Of a DNA stretch of 64,000 nucleotides, positions 25,392-38,571 are shown piece by piece. The translations under genes and the position numbers were made by a program. The notes under the pieces were generated by a model that saw nothing but the letters and a program-made list of their open reading frames with translations, searched no databases and was not told where the DNA came from. Source of the stretch: Sisyra terminalis. Taxonomy: Eukaryota; Arthropoda; Insecta; Neuroptera; Sisyridae. The DNA lies in the NCBI GenBank assembly GCA_958496175.1, contig OY292274.1:57670630-57734629 (forward strand). The letters are read 5' to 3'. Position 1 is the first letter of the stretch. Each line of letters opens with the position of its first letter.

Positions 25392-26828
25392 AATATTATT
25401 TAATTTTTAGCAGGAAAGTGAACTTAAAGAACGTAAATCCATATACTAATAATTAATTCAACGACGTTTCGGTCCTTTATTTGACCTTCATCAGGCTTCT
25501 TAACATAAAGTATATAATATACATCTCAAAAAAAATTAAAGTATATGTGCTGTTTTTGAGATGTTTATTATATAATTTATATTAAGATGCCTGGTGAAGA
25601 TCAAATAAAGGACCAAAACGTCGCTGAATTAATTATTAGTACCTTTAAGTCCACTTTCCTGCTAAAAATCATATATATAAATTGGCTATCTTGCCGTGCG
25701 TCCGTGCAGAATGGGCTATGCGCATGCGCTCTGTTATCCACACTTACGCATTCAAAACGTTGGTAAGGGTACTCATTCACTAATATATTTATTTTTGAAT
25801 ACGTTTTTCGGATTTTCAGGTTTACAATATGTGAAAGCCAAAAAACATAATGCTCACTTATAAACTTAACCTTTTCAGATATATCTACTTATCAGAATTT
25901 ACATTTTTAAGCAAACCTTATTTTTTTGTTTCTAATAATAAATCAACTTTGTTTTATATTAAGCAGTAATAACGTTTCGCTTTTAACGGACTTTGATTGA
26001 TTATTAAATTTGAAATTTCGATTGTTTATTAAACGTTATCCCTTACAAACTTTGCTACCGTTTTTCACTCTTTTAGGGGAGAAATTTTCAAAAACCCTAT
26101 CTTATTATATATCAGCATCGTATAAGGCAAACACTTTCCAAATTTCATCGACACAAATGTGCACTTATTTTTGAAAATACAATGTAAAAAACGGAAAAAA
26201 ATAATGACCTTCTTTATGTTAGTTAAGATGACTAAAAAGCTATTCAATTTCGCACATTTGGACGTTGTACATACAAAATTTGTTTAAAATAGATAGAAAG
26301 CGTGGAAGTAAATTCGAATATTTCATTTATTTTCAATAACAATAATTGGTTTTCAAATTGTTCTAAATACCGGAAAATGTTAGTATTGAAGATTTTATAT
26401 TTGAATTGACAGTGAAATATATGGCAAAAAATTGCTACCTTAATGCTTTTCAGTCGAATATATAATTACTCCAAATCACAACCATTGGTTCATAAAAAAA
26501 TAGATTTTAAAAAGTTTGATTGTTGAAAAACAAACCATAATTTAAAATCGTCTATTTGGTATAAGTACTACATAAGTATTAAACTTTCATACTAATTTAG
26601 TGAAATGACATTATTTAAAATGTTGTTATTAAGATGATATAAAAAAACACTTATATTTTATTTCTTAATACAATTTTAGATAAACTTTTTTTTATATTAA
26701 CAACACTTTGATTATGAAATTTAAAATTTCGATTGTTGATTAACTCTACATTATCTAATATTAAACATTTTATTGAGAAAAAATCTTTAGTTGCAAATGC
26801 AACGGGCAACTACTAGTTAAATAATATA
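25392..26828. mobile_element. MITE with long inverted arms, split by a Helitron
   Basis: The left arm starts at about 25392 and contains AGCAGGAAAGTGAACTTAAA, TTAATTCAACGACGTTTCGG and CTTCATCAGGCTTCTTA. The right arm (about 25575-25668) is its inverted copy, ending CTTTCCTGCTAAAAA. The arm then stops abruptly at the Helitron start and resumes at 26817 with TTAAATAATAT, which completes the complement of the left arm. A related but diverged fragment lies near 4690-4750. Confidence 0.8.
25669..26816 (+). mobile_element. Non-autonomous Helitron inserted between A and T
   Basis: It begins TCATATATATAAATTGGCTA and ends GGGCAACTACTAG, giving 5'-TC and 3'-CTRR termini, with A before and T after, as Helitrons require. 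The flanking MITE arm is restored if this segment is removed, so both boundaries are fixed. The interior has a near-direct repeat (TTGATTATTAAATTTGAAAT type) at about 25990-26035 and 26706-26745. There is no Rep/helicase coding. A 60-codon frame at 26065-26247 is likely chance. Confidence 0.82.
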
Positions 26829-29700
26829 TTTGATAACTTTTTAACAAGTAAAGCGTTAACTTGTGAAATAAAACAATACATTAATAGAGAGTCAATTAGT
26901 CAGAGCCAAAAAGGATTGAAATTAAATAAGACCCGCAATATGAAGCGTGTTTAGGACCAATATAATGAATTTTAAAGCAAAATTATAAACGATCAATGAA
27001 AAAGTAAGTGTAAAAAGAAAATATGTACGTACTATGTAAGTAGAAAATAATAACGGATAATAATGAAAATTCAAAATAAATAAAGGAGATTTGAAAATTG
27101 CATGTTAAATCTGCATTTTTTAAATCTGATTGTTTTTAAATATTTGAAATTGGAATTATTGAATTGAATTTATAAATGGGATTAAAGACTTATAGAGTAA
27201 AAGGTATAGACTTGTTAATTTTTCTATTGTGTGTTTAAAAACCCTATTCTGCTCACCAAATTTTAATTAACTTGTTCTTCGGTAAGTACTATAGAAGTTT
27301 AGATGATTAAGTGACAAAATCGACCTGTTTAAAGGTATTGTTACGTTTGTACGGTTATTTTATTAGACGGGTTCGCTAAGATTTGTTTTAGAATATATTT
27401 TAATACACACATGTTTATATTACACACTTAATTACTTATTTTAACAATTATTTTAACGGTTGTCGCGATTTATTTCGAACTGTTATTCATAATATTTGAT
27501 TAATCTGATAATTTTATCTTATCTTAAAAATTTAAGCTCTCCAGTATTATTAACAGAAGTTATAAATATCTGAAAATATTACCAAACACTTCAAGAAAAG
27601 GTAAGAAGTTCCCTGGTTTGTTTTGTGTTATTTTTTTCGATTTGATGCTCAATTAATTACTTCCGTTTAATTTCCGATAAAATATTTCTTTTTATTGAAC
27701 AATATGGTCCTTAATTTAAAAGCTCGATGAGCTTATTGTAGGACTGTTCGTATGTCGTTGTGATTTTTCCCCTCAACTAAAGTGGGTCACATTTTGAAGC
27801 TTAAAGGTTTTAAGTTGATTTTAAAGAACCTTCTGTCTTTAGTACTTTAATGTAAAATATATATTGTGTTTATATACGTATGTAATAATGTTAAATTCTC
27901 GATTATAATTTAAAGTTCAAACCCCATCTGTAATTTTCGGTTTTTGCTAATGGTATCAGACCTTTAATCATGGGAGGCTAAGTTTAATGTTTTTGATAGT
28001 TCCTTTATCCATTACAAAAGTTGCGTGTTTTTAGTAATATTCGTCATGACAATCTAGCCATTCTTCTTTTCCAATCGTTAATCACCATTATTCTAACAAA
28101 ATGGTGCAAATATTCCCTTTCTTTTTTTAATGAGATGCATTATATTTTACCCAAAATCATTTCCATTTTTTCATATTCACATTACCACAAAAACATTCAT
28201 TAATTTTATATAAATTTTTATCAACCTTACACATTCACTAATAAACATATACTACATGTCTTTCATTCATTCCATTATACCATCTCTCAACACAAGGACA
28301 TCCGATTTTCTTATTTAGAAAAACGTAAATAAAAGTTGCTACCTTTTTCACTTCACTTCATTAATCCCACAATGTCAATTTGTATTGTGAATTTTTCAGA
28401 ATTTCTGCTTTTTTAACGTTTTCACCATTTCACGTCCACAGGGGACAATGCCAGGGTTTTTCTAACAAAAAATATATAGTTTTCAATCAAAAATTCGACC
28501 GAATTATTTAATATCTAGAATATTTAAGTCTAGAGAGAGACATTAACAAGTATTTTTTAGATCTAAAGAATTTAAATTTCATGTAGTTTTCCTACTTCCT
28601 TCTATCTTCGGATTCTAAATGTTCTTTCTCCCTCAATTTTACTTGTATTATGAATCAATTCTAGAGGAATATTCGCTGCTGGAGTGTTTCAACAATATAT
28701 TAAAGGTAATCATCTTTATTAAAAGAAATATAATTATGAATTATTAGTAATAAATATATTATCTAAAAATAATGGTAAATAAAAATATATATTACGAATT
28801 TATCGTGAAAAACTAAATAAAAACAACGTCGCTTCAATAAAAGTATTAATTAGCACATTAAACGTACAATAAATATATGGTATTTATGAAATAGATTTAA
28901 TTAGATAAAAACGTCCCCTTTCACGTCAAATTTAATCATTTCCTATCCCTATCGACCTCTATAATTCAATTTCTGCAGGCCTTAATTGGATTACTAACCA
29001 ACTTTGATAAACATAACATAATTTTCTTATTTATCACGCATTTAATCAAAAAAGTATATTAAAAGATTTTTTGACGAAATCTTACAGATTACAAAGCAAA
29101 TGTGACGAAAATATTATTAATTTCCCATATAATGTAAACTAGAAAAATGTATAAGATTTTTTTTTTAATTTTAATAGTTCTACATATTTTACTTCAACCA
29201 TTTTTGTATTCATAAGTTTCAACTCTCTATAATGATTCTCATATATGAACGGATATAATCAATTAAATATAATACATATCTCATTTGATTTAATACCGCA
29301 ATTATGTAAATAAAAATTTATATGGCTTATGTTAAGTAGCTATACCAAAATTTATTATCTTGATGTTTTTAAATTTTTAAAGTGTAAACTCTTTCATTTT
29401 CTTTTTATAGATAAGTATATTCCCTCAAACTGTCTATATATTATAGTTTTCATTTGGCACAAAAAAATTTATGCAAATCCTATAATAACAAAGATATGAG
29501 TATAAATTATAATCTTGTCTTTGCATTATTTAAATATATGCAATTAAAAATATGCATACAGCTTAAAGAAATTCCAAAAAGAACAGATATTTTAAAACAT
29601 AATATTTTATTTCTAAAAATTTTCAGTCTTTTTGTCTTTCAACTATATGTTACCTATTACCATTTTCTTATATTTTTAAAAGAAAAACGATTGGTTGACC
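26829..29700. other. Intergenic, no gene seen
   Basis: AT-rich with no supported exon or transposon terminus. The frames at 28021-28203 and 29454-29723 look like chance; the latter overlaps, on the other strand, the end of the candidate exon at 29701. Confidence 0.45.
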
Positions 29701-29826
29701 TCAAATTGAATTGGAAGGGTTGAATGGTTGTTCAACGTCAATTGTAGTTGGTGGATATTTTAATACTCCAATATCCATTGGGAACAATTCAACTACTGAT
29801 TCTGCACCCACCCAATTAACTGTTCT
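29701..29826 (-). CDS. Possible C-terminal exon of an unrecognised gene
   Basis: On the minus strand an AG acceptor (GATTATGTCAG) is followed by 41 open codons and TGA. The translation looks protein-like, not low-complexity: it contains RTVNWVGAESVVELFPMDIG and ends in FNPSNSI. The stretch is less AT-rich than its surroundings. A second AG two bases downstream would give another phase. No certain upstream partner exon was found; one candidate is 32814-32910. I recognise no family. Confidence 0.33.
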   Translation of the reverse strand, partial: RTVNWVGAESVVELFPMDIGVLKYPPTTIDVEQPFNPSNSI

Positions 29827-31125
29827 CTGACATAATCACAAAATAATATATATGTATTGTTCCTTTCAACTCTTATGTTATCCTCTTTGATCATTAGTAT
29901 CCAATTAGTCGAATTCTAGGAATTATATAAGATAAGCAGATAAAGGCTTCATCCTTAAGTCCTAAATTAATTTCCTTTCAGGTTTTTGAATCACAGCACG
30001 ATAGCATTTATATTTTAATTGACGAACAATTAACATTGTATTTCATAGAGAATACAGAAGAATGTTAAATATATAATTGCTTTTGAAAGAAATTATTTCC
30101 ACTTTGTTACAATAACTATACAAATTGCATTTAGGACCAGAAGATTTAGGTGTCATTTAATTTTCTATATGTTTAGATATTTGAAACGTTTAATATTAAT
30201 TATTTAGCGTTTTTACATTTCCAGTTTAAAATGGGTATAGTATGCACTGGTTTATATGTTGGGTTTACTTTAGCTAGAAACTAAAATGGTCCTTCTTAGG
30301 GTAAAAATAATTAGAAAACTATGACTATGATAGAAAACTAAAATTGTTTGAAGTTTTTGAATTGTTTAATTGTTTTAATTTTCTTCAAAAGGATTTATTC
30401 TTGGCTACAATTAAATATCAATATCAACAATAAATCCAATGATATAATCAAAAAATGATTAAGTCCTACTAAAACTTGTATTTACAGTGAAAGAACGATG
30501 AATCCCCAGCAAAAATATTCATCAATAACTGTTTCAGATTTTAATTAAGCTGATTTTTTTCCAAATCGTGAACGCAATATTTGATACCTGCATGTATATT
30601 TACCAATATTGATTAATTGAAATGTTCAATTAACACAAAACAAGCTAGAGTATATTAAAGGGCATAGTTCAAAAGAACTCTAAGGTCAAGAAACTTAATT
30701 AGGACTCGGTTTTTCTTAGAGTCTGAAAAAGTGGAATTCATTCCCATTGAGTACATATTTTAATAAGTAGGAAAAAAAAATAATTAAAAAGCCTACAATT
30801 CACAATAGTAAGAAAACCAATGAAACTTTTTTTTATTAAAGGAGAAGAAAGAAATGTGTTAAAATTCTATTGCAAGGATTCGGGATTTTGCATTCAAAGG
30901 ATAAAAAGTTTTATTATAAATCACTTAGCATTTTTGGCTTATCACCGGCCTAAAGCATTAACCAGTTAAGTTCATTTTTAATTATTTTACTTTTTTTGTT
31001 CCATTACGAAGGAAATACAAAATTCTCTTGTGGGACAAACTGATAAATCAGTTTAAACAAAGATATTTCTTAATATAATATAAAACAAAAACCTATTACC
31101 TGTCCTAACTTATGTCGTTAACATT

Positions 31126-31602
31126 AAGGGATGCAACATTGCTCATAGAAAACATGGATACTTTTAAAAGTGAATCATCGATGTTAAAAAAATCGACGAT
31201 TATGAACGAATTATCGATTTTTCTCGTTGATTTTTACCAATATTTAATTATATTAATATAAAATATTTCTCAAATAAAAATTAATGATATCGTAAAATAC
31301 ATCAGTTTATTATCTGATGTCGTTAAGATTATAATCTAACATATCATTAGTTTATAATCTAACGCGTTATATTATAAACTGACGGGGTTCACAAATTTAC
31401 ACCAGTAACTCAGAGCTATAAGTTTTTTGTATGTAGCTGTAAATCATTCAAAAATAAGACGAAAGATGCCGCTATTATAAAATATGGTTCATAAAACATC
31501 GCTCTTGAAGAACGATGTATCATAAATGTTTCGGGTTTCAACATCGATGTTTATGAACAATATATCGATGTTTAATAATCAACATATCGTTTGCATCCCT
31601 AA
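31126..31602. mobile_element. Longer copy of the ATCGATG-rich hAT-like MITE family
   Basis: The ends AAGGGATGCAACATTGCTCA and CGTTTGCATCCCTAA are inverted relative to one another and match those of the copy at 5.7 kb. Several ATCGATG or near-ATCGATG units sit inside both ends. The longer centre carries its own inverted repeat around TAATCTAACGCGTTATATTA. No clear target duplication is visible. Confidence 0.7.
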
Positions 31603-32813
31603 TTGCACTCTCTTTTTTCCTTCCCCTCTATTAAAATAGACCTTGTAGGTTATCACTTTAGGCCGACGATATAATAGTTTCACTTAGTTATCTACGGAAA
31701 TTTTTATTTTACTCTTCACATGAACACTATATAAATATATATACCTTAGTTTTTCATAATTGATTATAGTTGCGAAAATTATATAATTGTATTGCATATT
31801 AATTCTATGTATCTGTAAATGGGTTGAAGTTATAGTTTAAAAATAGATTCATTTTTTTCATTTATAATTGCTATTGGCTTATTGTCACGAAAGGTTTAAT
31901 GCTAATTTTTTATTTGTTCTTTTTTTTTTTTTAAATTTATTTATTGTCACCTTAACACTTAGAAATAAAAAAAACTCATTAGCGTTTTTAACCCATTACC
32001 TACCTATTAAATTATAGATTGCATTTTTCATATTCTAAAATATAAGATATTCTTAAATAAACATAAATATCACTTATATTCTGTCTTTCAATTTATAAGA
32101 GTTAATTGAAAAACATTTTCCTGTCGGGTGTAATTTTTTTTTTAATTTTATGGTAAATCAAGGCGTATATGTGATAGACGAGTGGTGAATTTAATTTTGT
32201 GTAGGTATTTCTTCATTTATTTTTCTGTCAAGAGCTTATAAGAAAGCTTCCGATTTATACGAAGATAAATAAAACGAATTACAAAATCGTTTAAAATATA
32301 GAAAAACACTAAATTTTCAATTTAAATTTATCAGCCTATAAAGTTATAATTAATATAAATTTTAAATCTAAAAATTTGTATTCATATCTTTGCTAATGTA
32401 AAAGTTAGTCTTCAAAAAATATATTTAGATATCGATTAATACCAACGCAAATTCATTTTGATATCTTTTTCAATTAAACCAATTTAAAGTTTTATTATTT
32501 AATTTTTTTTAATTAAAATGGACCTAAAATATTACAATAAACCAGTAATTATCATTGAGAAGAGTAAATATATAAACATACCGCTTATACTCTATAAAAG
32601 GGAGATTTACGATACCAAAATTGTTTTTTTCAATGGATTTGAATAAATACATTTAAATATATTCAATATAATTTGTGTTAAAGCAAATATAGCTTCGAAT
32701 ATTGAGGTAGGTATATGTTTTTTGTTTGCTATCATTCACTGGGCAATATTTTTTTCTAATCATTGATATGAACTTGAATTGCAATATAATAAAATATTCA
32801 TTTATAAAAATAC

Positions 32814-32910
32814 CTGCAAAGAAGAGTCAATAATGAGCTTGCCGATTTTTCATTGATCTGATGGAAAGCTGTCCATGGTGAAAAGTTCACAAACACTGTT
32901 TTAACAACAC
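32814..32910 (-). CDS. Weak candidate internal exon
   Basis: A 97-bp minus-strand interval lies between a poor acceptor (GTGTTAG) and a good donor (TTTGCAG/GTATTT). It is open in one frame, encoding VFVNFSPWTAFHQINEKSAS and a short leucine-rich end. Its phase could join the exon at 29824 if the second AG there is used. The acceptor lacks a polypyrimidine tract, so this is speculative. Confidence 0.18.
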
Positions 32911-32929
32911 CTAACACATTTTATTGATA

Positions 32930-33065
32930 ATGTGAAACTGAGAATTTCATTCCAAGCGAACAAGTTGTGAACGTAGTGCGCAGTCGTCTGCAGCTCGGAA
33001 AACGTTTACGACAAATTGTAGAGGGGATGAAAAGCATTTTCCTTATGCATGAGCTGAATATTTGA
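32930..33065. promoter_or_regulatory. Isolated GC-richer island, possible promoter or 5' exon
   Basis: In a region that is otherwise very AT-rich, this stretch has a cluster of CG and GC steps (GTGCGCAGTCGTCTGCAGCT and nearby). On the minus strand a TCAGT initiator-like pentamer lies near its edge. Several short ATG frames all close quickly. It could be a promoter for a minus-strand gene ending near 29.7 kb. Confidence 0.2.
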
Positions 33066-36000
33066 GGGACAACACATTATAGCTCAATCACATTTTACGG
33101 GAAAAATTGAATAAAAAAATGTGTTAAATTCATTAAAATCAAATATAATTATATATGAGAAAATAGAATTTACATTTTTCTGATTTTTTCAAATTCTCGA
33201 ATGTTTACTATTACGTTTATGTTGTTAATATTTCAATTAAAAAATTTATTTTGGAATGATAAAAATTCCTATCACGTTTTCACAATTTTTTAATAAAATT
33301 CTTTAACATTCCATTCACTTATTGAAAGGAAAATCCAATTAAGTATTCTGGAAACAGCATCAAATGTTAAAAATCAATTTGTTCAGAAGAGAAAAAACAA
33401 TATATATTTAAACTTTAATCAAAGTTTAAGAATCGATGTAAAAGATGAAAAAGATATATTTTTTTACAAATTTGTTTTTTGTTATTACCTCCATTGTATG
33501 TTATTATTCTCGTCTTTACTTAATAATTTTCACAATAAAAATAATCTATTTGAAAATTTATAAGTTAATAGAGCTCAACTTTTTCATATTTTTGAAATAT
33601 TTATTATAAAAAAATTATATATAGAAACAAATACATTTAAAACCAATAGGTGAAATTATCGTTCATTTAAAGGCTTGCATTTAACAAGTAAGTATAACAT
33701 GTTTGTCGTAGTTTTGTGAAATGAAAAGTTCATCAACCTAAATCTAGGGCTATTTGTGATGTCATATTAAAGGTATAGTTTAAATACATATATGTATAGA
33801 TACACCAAACTAGCATTTTCCATTTTCTTACAAGGCAATAATTCAATATCATATAGCTAGATGTTACATAATTTTTTTATCACTACGATACAATCGTAAT
33901 TTAAAAGGAAAGTTTCTATTCATTATTGAGTTCTTTAGGTCAAATTTTAATTTCTCTCTCTATGCCAATTTTTAAAATACTAATTTGGTAAACGTTTTTA
34001 GCAGTTGTATGAAATCATTAACATTTTAAGTCACAACCGGTATTCTGATTTACACAATTTTCTAATCGACATTATAATAACCATTTTAGATGATTCAAGT
34101 TCACGGAATATTAAAATAAGTCATTAATTTTAAAAAAGACTTATATCCATTTGAAGAATAATGTTTGCAGTATTATCATTTTTGACCACGAGAAAAGAAT
34201 ATTATAATTTGATTATCAAAAGATTAAGGAATTATTGGCATTGGTGTTTTTAACAAAAAAGAATGTTGAAATTAAAAAGAATTTTATAAAATAAAATGAT
34301 TAGTTACCCAAAAGAATAATAATTTATGGGCGTAAATAGATTTCATGTGACAAATTGAACGCTGATGTATTTTCACACTAATTATCTTTACTAAAATTTT
34401 CTTAATGAGAAGTAAAGCATGAACTAAACCATTAATAAGTTTTCATCCCTATTAAAGTTTGGCCATAGGTATTTGATTTCGTAAAAGGCTTAAACCATTT
34501 TTCTTTATATAATCCTTAAAACTATGCTCTATTTTATTTAAAAAAAAATCTTTTATTTAAGATGACATTACTTTTAATTAAGAGATCTTCATAAATCTTA
34601 TACGGCAGTAAGCACTTATGAAGCCCTCTTTTTAACGCTGTATCCCTTTCATTTCAAGGATTCTCACTTAAGAAATAAAGCTCATTGAGTAAGCTTAGAC
34701 CATTGTTTGGTGTTTTGTTAAATAAACTTCTTTAATTCTTCTTCTTTATTTATGTTTCAATGTTTTGATTGTAAAGATTTTATGTAATTCATAAAAGCAT
34801 TATATAATTTATGTTATGAAAACATCGTATTGTACGGAATGTTCCCAATTACTAATTCATGTTATATGTAGTGAATTCGGGTTATAGAAATGCTCTATAG
34901 TATTTTACTGTTCATTTTAAATCTCATATTAAATGCTATTTTATTAAGCTAAAATATAATCCATATTCAGCTTAAATGATGCCACGTAGAAATATGTTAT
35001 CGTTTTCGATGCTTATATTACACAAATTGGGAAAGAAAATGAAAAATTACCGTCTTAGAGTATTTACCATTTTCCACCAAATCAAGCGACTTAATAAAAT
35101 GTATGCTTGATTGGATAAATTAACTAAACTTGCATGCATTTAAGTAATTGTATGATTATAATGCATAAGACAAACGAATTCTCCCACTGTCTTCCTTTTT
35201 ACTAAGATTGATCTAATTTTTTAAGATTATCTTTTTTATCAAATCTTTTTTAGATTATCTTTATGCAACTCATATCAAGAGCAGAAATAGCTTTTATTTT
35301 AAAAAAAATCAGTATGCGTAAGGCAAACTAACTTAAAAACAAGGTTTAAGCTATTAGTTTTCAAAATCATATACTTTTTCCCCTATTACAATTTTCGTTT
35401 TGCTTTATGATATATGCATTAAAGTAATCTAAGAATGTTTCAGATGAATTAAGAAATATATTATCACATGAAAAATGATTCATTAACATTATAACGGTAA
35501 GTAACATTGGTTCAAGATAAAATTAAATTTTAAACTACTTGCTAAATTGAAATTCAGATGGCCAATATTCGACCAATTTGATCGATAAGCTCATTGAAGT
35601 TTTAATGAAACCTCATTGCATGTTAATGGAACTAATAACTTTGATAAAATTTGATGAAGCGTATAGTAGGGATAGGATTTCATTCGACACATGGTACTGA
35701 CAAGGCTTTTGTCAAATACATAGAAAGATAAACTGGACGAGGAGAGATATCAGTAATATCATGTTTTCAACTTCTCAATAATCAATACGGAAAATGTAGA
35801 TATGTTTGTGAAAATTGTTAACAAACGTAGGTGGAGCCATAGACTTTTTACAGGAATGGGTAATACTCAACGTTATTGAAATGAACAACAAATAATTTCA
35901 TTGAATGGTAATATTTTAATAAGTACCCACACATAAAAAGATTTTCTATTAATTATCAATTAATTATAAAATATTTGAAAATATATCTTAGTGGAGACTA

Positions 36001-36699
36001 TCACGTGAACCGAACAAACTCATTAACTTCTGCAGTCTAAATTAACTTTGAATTTCTACGTTTTCTTTGTGATCAACCCTCGCAAACCCTAAGCTCCTAC
36101 AATAATATTAACTATTTAACAAATGAGTTAGGTAAACATTATGAACATATCTATTCTTTGATGGATAAAATATACACATAAAGCAATAAAAACCAAACCA
36201 ACCCTAACAATTGATTAAAATATATTGCATATATAATTTATGGATTATTGTTATACGAAAAATTTATAATTGGCCAGTCAAAAGTAAATATTTAAGTATT
36301 ATACTGGCATTTTTGTGCAATTAATGAGAAATGACGGGCTAAAAAAATAATTTCGGAATAGTGAATTTCACATTCGTTTTAATATGAATTAAAATAGTTT
36401 TAAGTGAATTAAAGGGAAACACAATGTTAACACTTGAAAAAACATTGTGATTAATGAATTTAAACAAATTCTTTTTGAACGTACCAAAGCAATAGTTCTT
36501 AATATATAGTTCTATGATATAAAATTTAGTGATAAAAAGAGTTTTAAAATGTATATGATACAATGTTTGAGGTTTTGTGATTTTCAACAATAGTCACGAA
36601 AAAAAGGGATTATAAATTTTTTAACTAATTAAAAATAGGTTTTCTATTAGTATTCGCTAAAAAAAACTGCATACTTTAAAACCAGTATCTATTTTACTA
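33066..36699. other. Intergenic, no gene seen
   Basis: This is a long AT-rich stretch. The 83-codon minus frame at 36339-36590 is rich in Phe, Ile and Lys, as expected of random AT-rich DNA. A TCACGTG at 36002 has no gene beside it. Confidence 0.5.
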
Positions 36700-37380
36700 A
36701 TTAGATCTATAGGCTATTGTCTTGGGGGTGTTTATAAGGCCAAACCATGAAGAGGGCTCCGCCAAGAATCTGTTTTAAAATTTAAAAAAAATATAAAATA
36801 TATTCGAAATTTTTAGACAAGAAAATAATTTTTACTTTCAAAAATTTGAGATAATTTCTTAATGTTTTATTTAACAGTAAATATTGGTTTTCTTATCGTT
36901 TTTTCATTATTTTTGTTTGTTGTTTGCATTGTTTTTGTATTTTGTCTGTTACAAATTATAATAATTGATAAAAAAAAAATTCTTTATAGATTCATTTAGA
37001 ATCATAATCAGTTTCAATGAACAATGCTCACGTATCAACTTTATGCTTTTCACAAAAGGGTTAAATTGGCCCTTAATATACTGTGCAAATCAGGGTACCC
37101 ACATAAAATAGTTATCTTGGGCCTAGTTATGCAATTGCCGGCCTTTTATATTTCATTATAATAAAAAACCGACTTATTTTCAACTACGAATCATATTAAT
37201 TTTTGAATTAATTGAACTATTTAACTTATAGTGAATTTCCTAGAATAGCTTTTATCCGAAGTTTTTCAATGATATTGTAAATTAAGATTTGCCATTATTT
37301 AATGGTTCTTTTAATATATAGGGACCTTAATTTTTTTAAGCTTCTTAGCCCCCCCCCCCTTCTGAATACGTTACTGATTA
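36700..37380. mobile_element. Possible degenerate transposon, right end only
   Basis: A C-run followed by TTCTGAATACGTTACTG (37351-37379) looks like the C-run and CGT-ACTG end of some insect hAT elements. Inside, GAGGGCTCCGCCAAGAATC and GGCCTAGTTATGCAATTGCC are less AT-rich than the flanks. The left end is not identified. Confidence 0.25.
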
Positions 37381-37833
37381 AAAGAGTATAAAATTATAAA
37401 TATAATTGAATAAGTCACTGTATAAATGGTAACGTGGAGTTTTAAATCCTTCCAATTTCAAAATTCATAATACATACATTGGTTAATAACACTTCAAAAT
37501 TTAATTAAACCAATTCCTACGCTATTTTTGTTATTCCTTGTTTCCAAAGATTAAAAAAAAATATAAAAAATACAGTCATAGAAATATTTTATTTATTAAT
37601 AAGTTATTGATACATATAGTAAATTTGAATATGTAATAGTTGTTTAATGGGAAAATAATTATTTTTATGTTAACGTTATCGGTTTAGTACCTATAAAATA
37701 AATATGATCATAATTTTACAATTACTTTAAGTATATGATGATTTATTTATTAAGTAGGGAATATTTTATTTTAGTATAAAACCATTTAATTTTATAGAGG
37801 CGGGACAGATGTACATATTTCATAAATTATATC

Positions 37834-38007
37834 CAGGGGTGGGCTGGAGCCGGTTGTCAAAATTTTTGAAACTTGACGAGTCGTTTGTTATATTATTCCA
37901 AAAATCAAAATTACTTATTATACATTGGCAATGTACTCATTTACTGTTTTTTTTTTGCTTCGAAATAATAGCGAGCTGGTTATTCAAAATTTAGCAACCC
38001 ACCCCTG
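37834..38007. mobile_element. hAT-type MITE, 174 bp
   Basis: Inverted ends CAGGGGTGGGCTGGAGC and CAACCCACCCCTG continue inward with imperfect complementarity (GTCAAAATTTTTGAA against TTCAAAATTTAGC). The flanks ATTATATC and GTTATATC match at seven of eight bases. The 61-codon frame inside is an artefact. Confidence 0.8.
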
Positions 38008-38571
38008 GTTATATCTGTATTTATTCATTTTCATTCATTGTTCCTGAGTTTTAAAAAAATCTTATATCTAAAATCGTATAATAATTGTAATATGTAGATT
38101 TTGTGTTGCCTTAATTAATAAATATATTTTATCAATATGTATGAAGTTGTATGGTTTATAATGAAGGTGCAATATCTTCTATCTTTTCTTAATCACTGAA
38201 CTTATTCTAACCGTTGATAATCTGAAATGAAAACATCTGGATTTGAAATGAAATACTTCGTAAAACAATATAAATTTATATTTTATTTTTGAAAATAAGT
38301 TCAACAACTTTTGTTTTAAACATTATTAGAAATTGACAATGTACAAAAAAATATTGCACTTATTTTATGACTTTTTTAGAAGTACATAGTTAAGTATGGG
38401 TGTACTCATATGCAGCTTTCTCCGTGGAAAATGTGAAAAACTTCGAGCAATAGTTATTAAATATTTAAAAGTTTATAAGTAATATTAACACATTATGGAA
38501 TATATGAAAAATTATATAAATATGTCCTAATTTGTTTCGATTTTCAGTCTAATTTTGTCGCTTATGTCATT

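Noticed and set aside
29986..30066. Plus-strand terminal exon VFESQHDSIYILIDEQ after a TTTCAG acceptor
   Set aside because: Only 28 codons before a stop, with no partner exon. This is within chance for AT-rich DNA.
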